Source: an uncultured Sphingomonadaceae bacterium
GTDB taxonomy: Bacteria > Pseudomonadota > Alphaproteobacteria > Sphingomonadales > Sphingomonadaceae
Assembly (NCBI GenBank): GCA_903871605.1
Contig: CAIQHF010000048.1
Location: 62,001 to 126,000 of the forward strand
Direction: 5' to 3'
DNA: 64,000 bases
Part shown: piece after piece, positions 1 through 10,113 of the stretch
How positions within the stretch are numbered: the first letter of the stretch is position 1
Layout of the letters: the number at the start of each line of letters is the position of its first letter
Translations under genes and position numbers: made by a program
The notes under the pieces: model-generated
Databases searched by the model: none
Told to the model about the DNA's origin: nothing
What the model saw: the letters and a program-made list of their open reading frames with translations, nothing else

Positions 1-1
1 G

Positions 2-3000
2 CTCGGCGCCAACTCTTTGAGGCTCGTCGGGCCGGTATCCGATCTGAGCGACGCGTTTGCCGGCACGATCGAAGGCTCGGGCGGTCTTGAGATCGGCTCC
101 AACGCCTTTCTGAAACTCACCGGCGCCAACACCTATACCGGCGTGACCACCGTCGCGGGCCAATTGCAGCTCCTCAATCTCGGCAACGGCGGCAACACCC
201 CGATCTTGACGAGCGGCTTCGTCAACAATGGATCGCTTCTGTTCGCGGCTGTCGGCGATCAGGAGATCGGCGCGCCGATTTCGGGGACCGGCGTCGTCAC
301 GTTCATCGGCCCGATCACCCTCATCGGCGACAGCAGCTATACGGGACAGACCGCCCTTGGCATCGCCGGCACGAATACCACGATGCAACTCGGTAACGGA
401 AGCCAACGCGGCATGATCGGCAGCGGGCCGATCAGCATGGACACCGGCCTCGACACCACCCTCGTATTCAACGAGCCGACCGCGACGACCGTGGCGAACG
501 ATTTTTCGGGCGGCATCGGCTACCTCGTCCAGAAGGGGCCCGGCGATCTGACGCTCACCGGCGACGGCGCGACGGTGCTGTTCGCCACTGTCGAGTCCGG
601 TTCCAGACTCTTCGTGAACGGAAGCTTCGCGAACCAGTTCGCCACCGTCGATGCGGGTGGCACCCTGGGGGGCACCGGCACGCTGGGCTCGATATCGGTG
701 GCGGACGGTGGCACACTGGTCGGGGTGCAGGGCCAGACGCTCACCACGGGCTTCCTGACGCTCTCCTCCCATTCCCTTGTCAACGTCTCGCTCGGCGCGC
801 CGAGTTCGACCGCGTTGTTCAACGTCACCGGCGACCTGACCCTCGGCGGCAGCTTGAACGTCACGGCCGGCAGCGGCTTCACGTACGGCGCCCACCGTCT
901 GTTCGATTACGGCGGCGCGCTGACCGATAACGGCCTGGTCATCGCCAGCGTCCCTATCGGCTACAATCCCGGCGACTGGTCGCTCGATACCGCCACTGCT
1001 GGCGCGATCAGCCTGCTGATTCCCGAGACCGGCAGCGGCACGCAATATTGGGACGGGACGAACATGACCCCGGGCAGTGCCGCCAACGGGCGCGGTGGTT
1101 CGGGCGTGTGGAACAGCAGCAACACCAACTGGACCAACGCGGCGGGCACGATCAATGCGCCCTGGGCAAGCCAGAACGCGGTCTTTGCCTCGTCCGGCAC
1201 GAACAACACGGTAACGGTGGAGGGTTCGCAGACCTTCTCGGGCCTGACCTTCCTGGCGCCAGCGACCTCGAACCCCTATGGCTATACTTTCAACGCCGGC
1301 ACCGGCGGCGCGCTGGTCACGAATACCGCGGACACGACGATAGACACCCAGGGGAATTCCCCATCCTCCCAATATGCCTATGCCGTGATGAACGTCGCAA
1401 TCGCGGGCAGCGGCGGGATCTTGAAGACCGGCAACGGCAGCCTCAGCCTCAATCGCGCCAGCAGCTATAGCGGCGGCACGCACATCGAGGCCGGCTATAT
1501 CTTCATGAACGCCACCGGCGCGCTGGGAAGCGGCAACGTCGCGATTGACGACGGCGGCTATCTGACGGTCGCAGACGGCGTCAGCACCGGCGCGCTGCAC
1601 CTGACCAACATGGGCGACGCCTTGACCTATCTGGGCGCCAGCGATGCCGGCACCTCCACCATCACCAACGGAAGTGGAGCGACCCTGTTCTTCGATGGCA
1701 CGTCCTCGGCAAGCCGCGCTACCATCGCCAATGCGGGCCATATCAATGTCACGGACAGCTCTTCTCTCGGCAGCGCCGCGATCGACAATACGGGCGCCGT
1801 CACCTTCTTCCTCACGCCGTCCGCAGACAATGCAACCATCGTCAACGAGACGGGAGGCAGTCTCTCACTCGCCAATCTGGGCGGCAGCAAGAGCCTGTCT
1901 GTCGGCTCGCTCTCCGGCGGTGGCAGCATCACCCTAGGCGCCAGCACCCTGACCCTCGGCGGGCTGAACCTGAACGATGCCATAGGCGGCGTGATCTCCG
2001 GCGCTGGCGGCAACCTGATCAAGACCGGCACCGGCACGCTGACGCTCACCGGAACCGACACATACACCGGCGCCACCACGGTCAACGCCGGCACGCTGCT
2101 GGTCAACGGTTCGACCGCGACCTCGTCGCTGACCACCGTTAACAGCGGCGCGACGCTGGGCGGGGCCGGCACGGTGGGCGCGGTAAACGTGGCGGATGGC
2201 GGCATCCTCGCCGGCATGCACGGCCGGATGCTGACCATGAGCAGCTTGGCGCTCTCCTCCAATTCCCTCGTCAATGTCACGCTCGGCGCGCCCAGCACCA
2301 CCGCGCTGTTCAACGTCAGCGGCGCACTGACGCTGGATGGCAGCCTGAACGTCGCCGCCGCCGGCGGCTTCAGCTCCGGCACCTATCGTCTGTTCAACTA
2401 TGGCGGCGTGCTGACCGATAACGGCCTGGTCATCAGCAGCGTCCCTACCGGCTACAACCCCGGCGACTGGTCGCTCGACACCGCCACCAGTGGGACGGTC
2501 AACCTGCTCGTTCCCACTAGCGGGAACGGCGCCCAATATTGGGACGGCAGCAATCTGACTCCCACCGGCACCGCCAATGGCAGCGGCGGCTCGGGCGTAT
2601 GGAACAGCAGCAACACCAACTGGACCAACGCGGCGGGCACCATCAACGCCGCCTGGGCCTCGCAGAAAGCAGTGTTTGCTGCGACCAACAATAATGAAAC
2701 CGTGAGGGTCGAGGGGACGCAATCCTTCTCCGGCCTGACCTTCCTGGCGCCGACGACCGGAGCCTACGGCTACACCTTCGACGCCGGCACGGGCGGCGCC
2801 CTGGTTGCGAACGCGGCGAGTACCGTGATCGACGTACAGGGTTCCACCAACACCACGACCATGAATCTCGCGATCGGTGGCAGCGGCGGAATCGTGAAAA
2901 GCGGAGACGGCAGCCTGCTCTTCAAAGTCGCGAATGCCTATAGCGGCGGGACCAGCGTCGAAGCCGGTTCTCTCTTCATGTTCGCCACCGGCGCGCTGGG

Positions 3001-6000
3001 CAGTGGAGACGTCACGATCCTCAACAGTGGGCTCGGCGGTCTGACGGTCGAGGATGGCGTCAGCACCGGGGCGTTGCATATCACCAACACGGGCGGTGTC
3101 CTCTCCTATGTCGGGACAAGCGACGCGGGCACTTCCGTCATCGCCAATGGCTCGGCCCTGTTCTTCGATGGCTCGTCTTCGGCGGGCCAGGCTTCCATCA
3201 CCAACACGGGTGATCTTGATTTCCACGATACGTCCTCCGCGGGTGGCGCCACCATTGCCAATGCGGGTAATCTCCTCGTCGGATACAGCTCGTCTCTCGG
3301 TACTGCTGCCGTCGACAATACGGGGACCATCACCTTCTATCGCACGCCTTCCGCAGACAATGCCGCCATCGTCAACGAGACGGGGGCAAGCGTCTCTCTC
3401 GACAATCTCAGCGGCAGCAAGACGCTTTCCCTCGGCTCCCTCTCCGGCAACGGCAACGTCACCCTCGGCGCCAGTGCCCTGACCCTCGGCAAGCTGAACC
3501 GGAATGACACCATAGGCGGCGTGATCTCCGGCCCCGGCAGCCTCACCAAAGCCGGCACCGCTACGCTGACGCTGTCGGGCAGCAATACATATACCGGCGC
3601 CACAACGGTCAACGCCGGCACGCTGGTGGTCAACGGTTCGATTGCGCCCTCCTCGCTGACCACGGTGAACAGCGGCGCGACGCTGGGTGGCACCGGCACG
3701 GTCGGAGCGACCATCGTCGCCGATGGCGGCATCCTTGCCGGCGTGCAGGGCCAGACACTCACGACCGGCGCCCTGACGCTCTCGTCCGGCGCCAACATCA
3801 ACGTCGCACTGGGCGCGGCCGGTAACACGGCCGGCCTGTTCAACGTGCAGGGCGATCTCACGCTCGCCGGCACGCTCAACGTCGACGACGCCGGCGGCTT
3901 CGGCGCAGGCCTGTATCGCATTATCGACTATACCGGCGCGCTCACCGACAACGGCATCGGCGTGGGCACGATCCCCACCGGCACGACCGGAACCGTGCAA
4001 ACCTCCATCGCCAGTCAGGTCAATCTGGTGGTCACGCAGACCGGCGGCGGCTCGACGGCCACCGGCCCGTTCGTCTTCTGGGACGGCGCGAACAGCGCGG
4101 CCAACGGTGTCGTGGACGGTGGCACGGGCATATGGAGCGCCACCGCGACCAACTGGACCAACACGGCAGCCGACGGGAACGGCGTCTACGATCCGTCGGC
4201 CCTGCTGATCTTCGCGGGTACCGCCGGCACGGTCACGGTGGATGCGGGCGGCGGCACGCTTCCCCTGGGCTCCGGCCTCCAATTCGCCAATGACGGCTTT
4301 GCGATAAAGGGCGATGGCCTCGAACTGACAGCGACAAGCACCGCCTTCCGGGTTGGCGACGGCACGCAGGCCGGGGCGGGCTATGTCGCCTCCATCGCCT
4401 CCAATTTGTCCGGCGCGGGTGGTCTCGACAAGACCGATCTCGGCACGCTCGTCTTGACCGGATCTAACAAATATACCGGCGGCACCAGGATTTCGGGTGG
4501 CACGCTCCAGATCGGCGACGGCGGCAAGACTGGCTCGATCATCGGCAACGTAACGAATAACGGCGTGCTGGCTTTCGACCGGGCCGATCTGGTGACCTAC
4601 GCCGGTGCGATCAGCGGTACGGGTGCGGTCGCCCAGATCGGCGCGGGTACGACCACGCTGAGCGGGGCGAACAGCTATAGCGGCGGGACTGAAATTTCGG
4701 GGGGCTCGCTCCGCGGCTCGGCCGCCAGCTTCGGGACGGGCGCGATCCTCGACAATGCCGCGCTCGTTATAGACCAGTCCACAGCTGCAAGTTTCGCCAA
4801 CAGCATCAACGGGTCGGGCACCTTCATCAAGACCGGCTCGGGCAGCCTCCTCCTGACTGGCAATTCCAGTGCCTTCACCGGCACGACGCACGTGGCGAGC
4901 GGCCTGCTGTCGGTGAACGGCGCGCTCGGCGGCACGTTGAACATTCAGTCCGGCGGGCGCCTGCAAGGCAGCGGAACGATCGGCAAGCTGATGGTTGCCT
5001 CCGGCGCCACGGTCGCGCCGGGCAACTCCATCGGCACGCTGAAGGTCGGGAGCGTCGCCTTCGCGGCAGGCTCGACCTTCGAGGTTGAAGTCAACGCAGC
5101 GGGCCAGTCCGACAAGATCGCCGCCAGCGATACGGCCACGATCAACGGCGGCAGGGTCAGCGTGCTGGCGGGCTCGGGCAATTACGCGGTCAGCACCACT
5201 TACACCATCCTGACTGCAGACGGCGGCAGGACGGGCGCGTTCACCGACGGGGTGACCTCCAACCTGGCCTTCCTCGATCCTTCGCTCACCTATGACGCGA
5301 ACAACGTCTATCTGACGATGAGCCGCAACGACGTGGCCTTCACGTCGGTCGGAACCACTTTCAACCAACGCGCGGCGGGACAGGCGATCGAGAGCCTGGC
5401 GAACGGCGCGCTCTACGATGCGGTCGTGCAACTCGATGCTGGTGGCGCCCACGCGGCCTTCGATGCCACGTCGGGCGAAATCCACGCGTCGACGCGAGCC
5501 GCGCTGATCGAAGACAGCGCCATTCCCCGCCGCATCGTGCTGCAAAGGCTGGCGGATGACGACGCGCATGGCGCATGGGCACAGGGCATCGGCGACTGGG
5601 GCGCAAGCAAAGGCGATGGCAATGCCGCACGCCTCACGCGTGCCAGCGCTGGCTTCCTCACCGGCATCGACGCGCGGCTGGGCGACGATGTGCGGATCGG
5701 TATCGCGGGCGGCTATGCCGACAGCACGCTGCGCCTGCCGGGACGCGCGAGTGGCGCCACGTTCGAGCAGGGCTATGTCGTGGGCTATGCCGCGGCCGCC
5801 TATGGCCCGCTTCGCCTGCGGGCGGGGTTCGGCTATACCGGCGGCAAGCTCGCCACGCAGCGCTCGATCGCTATCGGCAGCTTCACCGACTCCGACAGCG
5901 CCCACTATGACGCCAATGTGATCCAGGCTTTTGGCGAAACAGGGTATCGCACTCGCCTCGGCACGGGCTGGATCGAGCCTTTCGTCGGATTGAGCGTCAT

Positions 6001-6379
6001 CCGCGCTTCAACCAGCGCTTTCGCCGAAACCGGCGGGGATGCGGCGTTGATGGGCAGCAAGGCAGGTGACACGCGAACGGCGTCCACCCTGGGGCTGCGC
6101 GTTTCTACAGGCGAATCCGGACCCTTCTCCGTGCGCGGCATGGTCGGCTGGCGTCATCAGTTCGGCGACCTGCTGCCCTTGTCCACCATGCGCTTCATCG
6201 CCGGCGGGACAGACCTCGCCGTCGCGGGGACGCCTTTGTCGCGTAGTGGCGCACAGGCCGAGATGACAGCGAACTGGCGGATCACCGGCGCCTTGTCGGC
6301 AACCCTCAGCTACAATGGCGCATTGGGATCGGCCGGCTATGACAACAGCGTGCAGGGTGGATTGCAATTCAGGTTCTGA
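2..6379 (+). CDS. Autotransporter adhesin, 3' part (5' end outside window)
   Basis: The reading frame is open to the left edge, so the signal peptide and start are missing; the TTG at 17 is simply an in-frame codon. About 2125 residues are visible. Most form a Gly/Ser/Thr/Asn-rich passenger with autotransporter-associated beta-strand repeats (motifs such as GTLTLTGTDTYTGATTVNAG), typical of a beta-helix. The last ~270 residues, from AHGAWAQGIGDWG onward, look like the autotransporter beta-barrel and end in QFRF with a terminal Phe, as expected for BAM-inserted barrels. It is a type Va secreted surface protein, probably for adhesion or biofilm. The passenger contains a triplicated ~500-residue module. 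Substrate or partner is not predictable. Confidence 0.9.
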   Translation, partial: LGANSLRLVGPVSDLSDAFAGTIEGSGGLEIGSNAFLKLTGANTYTGVTTVAGQLQLLNLGNGGNTPILTSGFVNNGSLLFAAVGDQEIGAPISGTGVVTFIGPITLIGDSSYTGQTALGIAGTNTTMQLGNGSQRGMIGSGPISMDTGLDTTLVFNEPTATTVANDFSGGIGYLVQKGPGDLTLTGDGATVLFATVESGSRLFVNGSFANQFATVDAGGTLGGTGTLGSISVADGGTLVGVQGQTLTTGFLTLSSHSLVNVSLGAPSSTALFNVTGDLTLGGSLNVTAGSGFTYGAHRLFDYGGALTDNGLVIASVPIGYNPGDWSLDTATAGAISLLIPETGSGTQYWDGTNMTPGSAANGRGGSGVWNSSNTNWTNAAGTINAPWASQNAVFASSGTNNTVTVEGSQTFSGLTFLAPATSNPYGYTFNAGTGGALVTNTADTTIDTQGNSPSSQYAYAVMNVAIAGSGGILKTGNGSLSLNRASSYSGGTHIEAGYIFMNATGALGSGNVAIDDGGYLTVADGVSTGALHLTNMGDALTYLGASDAGTSTITNGSGATLFFDGTSSASRATIANAGHINVTDSSSLGSAAIDNTGAVTFFLTPSADNATIVNETGGSLSLANLGGSKSLSVGSLSGGGSITLGASTLTLGGLNLNDAIGGVISGAGGNLIKTGTGTLTLTGTDTYTGATTVNAGTLLVNGSTATSSLTTVNSGATLGGAGTVGAVNVADGGILAGMHGRMLTMSSLALSSNSLVNVTLGAPSTTALFNVSGALTLDGSLNVAAAGGFSSGTYRLFNYGGVLTDNGLVISSVPTGYNPGDWSLDTATSGTVNLLVPTSGNGAQYWDGSNLTPTGTANGSGGSGVWNSSNTNWTNAAGTINAAWASQKAVFAATNNNETVRVEGTQSFSGLTFLAPTTGAYGYTFDAGTGGALVANAASTVIDVQGSTNTTTMNLAIGGSGGIVKSGDGSLLFKVANAYSGGTSVEAGSLFMFATGALGSGDVTILNSGLGGLTVEDGVSTGALHITNTGGVLSYVGTSDAGTSVIANGSALFFDGSSSAGQASITNTGDLDFHDTSSAGGATIANAGNLLVGYSSSLGTAAVDNTGTITFYRTPSADNAAIVNETGASVSLDNLSGSKTLSLGSLSGNGNVTLGASALTLGKLNRNDTIGGVISGPGSLTKAGTATLTLSGSNTYTGATTVNAGTLVVNGSIAPSSLTTVNSGATLGGTGTVGATIVADGGILAGVQGQTLTTGALTLSSGANINVALGAAGNTAGLFNVQGDLTLAGTLNVDDAGGFGAGLYRIIDYTGALTDNGIGVGTIPTGTTGTVQTSIASQVNLVVTQTGGGSTATGPFVFWDGANSAANGVVDGGTGIWSATATNWTNTAADGNGVYDPSALLIFAGTAGTVTVDAGGGTLPLGSGLQFANDGFAIKGDGLELTATSTAFRVGDGTQAGAGYVASIASNLSGAGGLDKTDLGTLVLTGSNKYTGGTRISGGTLQIGDGGKTGSIIGNVTNNGVLAFDRADLVTYAGAISGTGAVAQIGAGTTTLSGANSYSGGTEISGGSLRGSAASFGTGAILDNAALVIDQSTAASFANSINGSGTFIKTGSGSLLLTGNSSAFTGTTHVASGLLSVNGALGGTLNIQSGGRLQGSGTIGKLMVASGATVAPGNSIGTLKVGSVAFAAGSTFEVEVNAAGQSDKIAASDTATINGGRVSVLAGSGNYAVSTTYTILTADGGRTGAFTDGVTSNLAFLDPSLTYDANNVYLTMSRNDVAFTSVGTTFNQRAAGQAIESLANGALYDAVVQLDAGGAHAAFDATSGEIHASTRAALIEDSAIPRRIVLQRLADDDAHGAWAQGIGDWGASKGDGNAARLTRASAGFLTGIDARLGDDVRIGIAGGYADSTLRLPGRASGATFEQGYVVGYAAAAYGPLRLRAGFGYTGGKLATQRSIAIGSFTDSDSAHYDANVIQAFGETGYRTRLGTGWIEPFVGLSVIRASTSAFAETGGDAALMGSKAGDTRTASTLGLRVSTGESGPFSVRGMVGWRHQFGDLLPLSTMRFIAGGTDLAVAGTPLSRSGAQAEMTANWRITGALSATLSYNGALGSAGYDNSVQGGLQFRF
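662..4170 (+). repeat. Three in-frame copies of a ~1.5 kb passenger module
   Basis: Corresponding points (a CTGGG..GGCACGG stretch encoding TLGGTGT/TLGGAGT) lie at about 662, 2153 and 3680. The spacings are 1491 and 1527 nt, both multiples of three. Copies 1 and 2 share long near-identical protein stretches, such as GYNPGDWSLDTAT and SGVWNSSNTNWTNAAGTIN. Copy 3 is more diverged. This indicates segmental duplication within the passenger. Confidence 0.8.
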
Positions 6380-6880
6380 TCGCCGCGCCGCCAATCATCG
6401 CCAATTGGGTTGCGTCTGCATGTCGAAGACTGACTCCCGCTGGCATGGAGCGTCGAGAAGGAGGGAGAGCTCCAGCTTGCCGGTCGGCCCATCGAGACGG
6501 TGACGCAACTGACTGGCTTGGGCTGAGATTGCCAGCATGAAATACTGGCGGTCCGCAACGATAGCCTGGGCGGATCGCGTGACTGCAGCGCTCTGTGGCG
6601 CAGCGGCCAATCCTGGCCGAGCCGAAGGCCATAGCGGGACGCCCGCCTTCGCGTGAAACCCGACGGAAGCCGCAAGACCGCTAGCGGTCACTCGCGGATA
6701 TTTTCGCTTTGCAATTGGCGCCACGACGGATCACTTTGCGGGGGCCGAAAATAGAGTGGCAGGTCGGTAGCTCCTGCGCCCGTTGATCGGGTTCTTCCCA
6801 GCCACGGCGTCAACCCAGTTCGTCTGGGGGGGCGCTGACTTGGGTTTCGCGTCCTCCCCGGCTGATGCCGAGGAACGATC
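6380..6880. other. Gene-poor stretch after the autotransporter
   Basis: No gene is supported here. A minus-strand open frame of about 109 codons (6395-6724, GTG start) has no recognisable motif or convincing ribosome site. No clear terminator hairpin was found downstream of the autotransporter stop. Confidence 0.4.
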
Positions 6881-7321
6881 ATGTTCGATGTTTCGATAGC
6901 GACCCTCGTGTTTGCCACGCTGTTCACGGGCGCTGCACTCTATATAAGCCTCGTCGAACATCCTGCCCGTCTCGGATTGGCGGATGGTCCCCTGCTGGCG
7001 CAGTGGCGGCTCAGCTACAAGCGAGCGCTTCCAATCCAGTCCGGATTGGCGATTGCCGGGGGCGTAGCTGGGTTGATCGTCGGGCATATGGCGGCAGACG
7101 GGCTCTGGTTCGCCGGAAGCGTCTTGTTGCTCGCCAACTGGCCATTCACGCTGCTCGTTATCATGCCTGTCAACAAACGTCTGATGGCAATGCCAGAGCC
7201 TGAGGCGGGTTTAGAAAGCAGAGCGATGTTGATCCAATGGGGAAAGCTGCATGACATCAGGAGCGCGCTGGGTGCAGTGACGGTGCTTCTATTCGCGTGG
7301 GCGTTGGCAGGCGGCGGCTAA
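6881..7321 (+). CDS. DUF1772 (anthrone oxygenase-like) membrane protein
   Basis: A protein of 146 residues with about four hydrophobic helices, at roughly residues 5-25, 50-72, 76-98 and 125-145. The N-terminal LVEHPARLGL segment and the central LPFTLLVIMPVNKRLM-like segment are typical of the DUF1772 family, some members of which are called anthrone oxygenases. The start ATG is preceded by AGGAA six bases upstream. It stands alone between intergenic regions and looks monocistronic. The family assignment is by eye and the physiological role is unknown. Confidence 0.75.
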   Translation: MFDVSIATLVFATLFTGAALYISLVEHPARLGLADGPLLAQWRLSYKRALPIQSGLAIAGGVAGLIVGHMAADGLWFAGSVLLLANWPFTLLVIMPVNKRLMAMPEPEAGLESRAMLIQWGKLHDIRSALGAVTVLLFAWALAGGG

Positions 7322-7729
7322 TATCTGCCAATTGCCAGGCCGTGTCGTCCATCCGCCTGCCGCTTATCGGATCTGCTAAGAGCGGCTCTAAGAACTGAGA
7401 TGAAGGAGCCGCCGCTTTCCGAGAAGCGGTGGGGACACTGAACGTTTGCTATCGGGTCAGATCGACAGAGCACGTCGAAGGGAAGCAGCCGGCATCTACA
7501 GGCTAGGCGAACAGGGTCAGCCCGCTGTCGCCTGGGCGCGCCGGGCGATCGGCTGAGGTCAGCGCCGCAGCGGCGAGATGTCCTTCTCTTGTTCGATCAT
7601 CCGGAGCAATCGAAAGCTTTGCTCACCGAGCGGTTGGTGGATGCAATCGGGCTCGCCGACTGGCCTGGCGACCAGGATCGATTGCGTCAGCTCAGCATCG
7701 ATCCAAAGGTCTATATACCCGTTCGGCGG
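7322..7729. other. Intergenic stretch downstream of rhaT
   Basis: No gene could be assigned. The plus-strand frame beginning near 7589 starts with a protein-like stretch of about 45 codons but then runs antisense through rhaT, so it is not called. The region lies between the convergent ends of the DUF1772 gene and the rhamnose operon. Confidence 0.4.
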
Positions 7730-8791
7730 TCAGGCCGCGAGCTTGTTTCCATAGCCGATGATGACGGTGGCGAGCACGAGCACGCCGACGCCGGTCCAGA
7801 CGGTCAGGCGCACGCGCGGTGCGGCATCCTTCCACTCGTGGAGAGCGAAGCCCCAGACCGTCCCGAAGATGATGATGCTCGCCATGTGGAGCGTCCAGGA
7901 CGAGAAGCCGAAGCGCCCCATCTGGCTTTCGCCCATCGTGTAGAAGAAGAACTGGAAATACCACAAAGTCCCGGCCAGCGCGCAGAGCAGATAATTGGCG
8001 ATCAGCGGGGCCTGGTCCTCGCCGGCGCGGCCGAGCCACTGCCCGGCGCTGCGGTTGCGCACGATCAGCCAGAGGCACCATGTCGCGTTTGTGATCAGGC
8101 CGCCGGCCATGACGAGGCAAAGCGTCGGCAGGCCCGTCCAGAGCGGGCCGGTCCCGGCGGCGGCGGACAGCGTCTTGATCGGCTCGCCCGCGGTCAATCC
8201 GAAGGCGAAGCAGGCGGACATGATGCCCGAGAAGACCGCGACTGCGATACCCTTGCGGAAATCGAACTCGGCGATCACTTCGGACTTCTGCTTATCGGGC
8301 AGTGCGGCGTCCTTGCGGGCGCCGGCGAGCGCGACGATGATGATGCCCGCCATCGTCACGACGAGCCCGAGCAACGTGTAGCGCCCCGACGGTGTTGCGA
8401 GCAGCGTATCGTAGAATTTGCCCTGGAAGATCGGCGGGATCAGCGTGCCGAAAATGGTGCAGAGACCCAGCACGACCGCCATGCCCAAGGACAGGCCCAG
8501 ATAGCGCATGGTGAGTCCGTAGGTGAGGCCGCCAAACCCCCAGAGCATGCCGAACAGCACGCACAGCCCGACGATATGGACGGGCACCTGCGCCATCACG
8601 CCGAACAGATTCTCGGTGCGGATCCAGGCGAAGAACCAGGGCGCGATCAGCCACGAGAAGAGCCCGCCGGTCAGCCAGAAAATCTCCCAGCTCCAGCGCC
8701 GCACGCCGCGATAGGGAACATAGAAGCTGGCGGAGGCGAGGCCGCCCATCCAGTGAAACAGAACGCCGATCAGCGGGTTCTCACCCATCAT
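7730..8791 (-). CDS. rhaT: L-rhamnose/proton symporter RhaT
   Basis: A 353-residue integral membrane protein with about ten hydrophobic helices. It carries characteristic RhaT segments: GVLFHWMGGLASASFYVPYR at the N-terminus, WGFGGLTYGLTMRYLGLSLG in the middle and LWYFQFFFYTMGESQMG near the C-terminus. The family imports L-rhamnose with a proton across the inner membrane. It is the last gene of the minus-strand rhamnose operon, 37 bases after rhaM, so it supplies substrate to the pathway encoded upstream. Regulation is probably by the divergent IclR protein. Confidence 0.93.
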   Translation of the reverse strand: MMGENPLIGVLFHWMGGLASASFYVPYRGVRRWSWEIFWLTGGLFSWLIAPWFFAWIRTENLFGVMAQVPVHIVGLCVLFGMLWGFGGLTYGLTMRYLGLSLGMAVVLGLCTIFGTLIPPIFQGKFYDTLLATPSGRYTLLGLVVTMAGIIIVALAGARKDAALPDKQKSEVIAEFDFRKGIAVAVFSGIMSACFAFGLTAGEPIKTLSAAAGTGPLWTGLPTLCLVMAGGLITNATWCLWLIVRNRSAGQWLGRAGEDQAPLIANYLLCALAGTLWYFQFFFYTMGESQMGRFGFSSWTLHMASIIIFGTVWGFALHEWKDAAPRVRLTVWTGVGVLVLATVIIGYGNKLAA

Positions 8792-8828
8792 ATCCTCCTC
8801 CGTGCGGGCGCGTGGCCGTTCGTCTTGT

Positions 8829-9143
8829 TCAATCGAGGTGGAAGACCGTCTCCAGCGGAGCGGTCGCGGGCGAGCCGTCGGCGTTGGTCAGCATCAGCGG
8901 CGCCATCGAGCCCCACCATCGCCGCATCACCGGATCGAGCGGCAACCCATCCATCCCGTGATCATCGTTCCGCCACAGCGTCGCGAACAGCGCGTCCGTC
9001 TCCGGATCGTGATGGATCGAATAGTCGCGGATCCCCGCCGCCTTGAGGAGCGCGAGCAGGTCGGGCCCAATCGCGTCGTGGCGTCGCCGATATTCGGCGA
9101 GGCAGCCGGGCCGGAGTTGCATACGAAAAGCGATCTTCTCCAT
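8829..9143 (-). CDS. rhaM: L-rhamnose mutarotase
   Basis: A 104-residue protein starting [10 protein letters not shown], the normal length for RhaM. Family features visible are [18 protein letters not shown] at the start, the [14 protein letters not shown] segment, and [12 protein letters not shown] near the end. The enzyme interconverts alpha and beta anomers of L-rhamnose, feeding the anomer used by the dehydrogenase. Its ATG overlaps the stop of the upstream lactonase as TGATG, so translation is coupled. An open frame continues upstream of this ATG, but that sequence belongs to the lactonase region in another frame. Confidence 0.92.
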   Translation of the reverse strand: MEKIAFRMQLRPGCLAEYRRRHDAIGPDLLALLKAAGIRDYSIHHDPETDALFATLWRNDDHGMDGLPLDPVMRRWWGSMAPLMLTNADGSPATAPLETVFHLD

Positions 9144-10051
9144 CAGAGGTCGAGCCCCAGCCGATAGATGCGGTTGGCGTTGCGCCCGAAGAGGTCGCGC
9201 CGTTCGTCCTGGCTGAATGGCGCGGCGAAGGCGTGATAGGCTTCCAAATAGCGATCGAAGGGCGCGAACAGCTTGTCGGTCGGGCTGTCGCTGGCGAACA
9301 TGCAGCGGCGCACGCCGAACACGTCGATCACCTCGCGCAGGATCGGCGCCACGAGGTCGAGCGTCCAGCCGCGATCGATGAAGCCCAACCCCGAAATCTT
9401 GACCGAGACGTTCTGACACGCTGCAAGCGCGCGGATACCGTAGCGCCAGCGCGTCATCCCTTCGCGCTCGGTGGGGATCGGCATGCCGAGATGGTTGAGG
9501 ATCACCGGCACGTCGGGGTGGCGCTGGATCAGCGGCGCGAGCCCCGACATTTGCGGCGCATAGCATTGCAGGTCGAACGAGAGGCCATGACGGCCGAGCA
9601 TGCCGAAGCCGCGCCACCAATCGTCGTCGAGCGTCACGTCGCGCGGACTATAGGTGCGCATCGGGTTGACGTGCCAGTTGACGATCTGGCGGATGCCGCG
9701 GACGTGGGGATGCGCGGCATGGGCTTCGAGCAGCGCCTCGACCGTGGGATCCTCGAGCGGCGCGAAGGCGACGATCCCGCTGGGCAGGCCATGCCGTGCC
9801 GCCTGCGTCTCGAGCCAGGCGGTCTCGTCGAGCGCCTGCTCGGCGACAGCGCCCGCATCGATGTGAACGAGTCCACGGACATTCCAGCGCGCGGCGTCGC
9901 GCAGATAGTCGACGACGCCATAATCGACCGCGATCGCCTCGGTGCTGCCGTTGGGGCCGCTCTCGTCGAACGGCGGCGTCAGCCACGGGTAGCGGATATG
10001 GCCGAGATCCCACAGATGGACATGGGCGTCGACGAAGGGGATCGGATCCAA
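9143..10051 (-). CDS. LRA2: L-rhamnono-1,4-lactonase (amidohydrolase family 2)
   Basis: A protein of 302 residues of the amidohydrolase-2 family. The metal-binding motif [11 protein letters not shown] is at residues ~6-16. It also has VILNHLGMP, a late [11 protein letters not shown] Asp motif and [11 protein letters not shown] at the C-terminus. Expected reaction: opening of L-rhamnono-gamma-lactone to L-rhamnonate. No ATG lies near the conserved N-terminus; the TTG at 10051 follows GGAGAGG at a good distance and gives [12 protein letters not shown], so it was chosen. The gap to the upstream LRA5 gene is 62 bases; the downstream rhaM overlaps. Substrate is inferred from context and family. 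Confidence 0.88.
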   Translation of the reverse strand: MDPIPFVDAHVHLWDLGHIRYPWLTPPFDESGPNGSTEAIAVDYGVVDYLRDAARWNVRGLVHIDAGAVAEQALDETAWLETQAARHGLPSGIVAFAPLEDPTVEALLEAHAAHPHVRGIRQIVNWHVNPMRTYSPRDVTLDDDWWRGFGMLGRHGLSFDLQCYAPQMSGLAPLIQRHPDVPVILNHLGMPIPTEREGMTRWRYGIRALAACQNVSVKISGLGFIDRGWTLDLVAPILREVIDVFGVRRCMFASDSPTDKLFAPFDRYLEAYHAFAAPFSQDERRDLFGRNANRIYRLGLDL

Positions 10052-10113
10052 GCGCCTCTCCAGGTGCGTGGCGGGCGCCTCCCTCTTGCCGGGAAGTTGC
10101 GCCCGCGGGGGAT

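Noticed and set aside
1934-5905. A minus-strand open frame of more than 1300 codons antisense to the autotransporter
   Set aside because: It is rich in Arg, Ala and Gly with no motifs, as expected opposite a GC-rich repetitive gene; the plus-strand product has clear family features.
6395-6724. A minus-strand frame of 109 codons after the autotransporter
   Set aside because: No motif, no strong ribosome site, no supporting neighbour.
7589-9046. A 485-codon plus-strand frame
   Set aside because: It runs antisense through rhaT and rhaM, and its sequence is low-complexity polar residues; only the first ~45 codons look protein-like.
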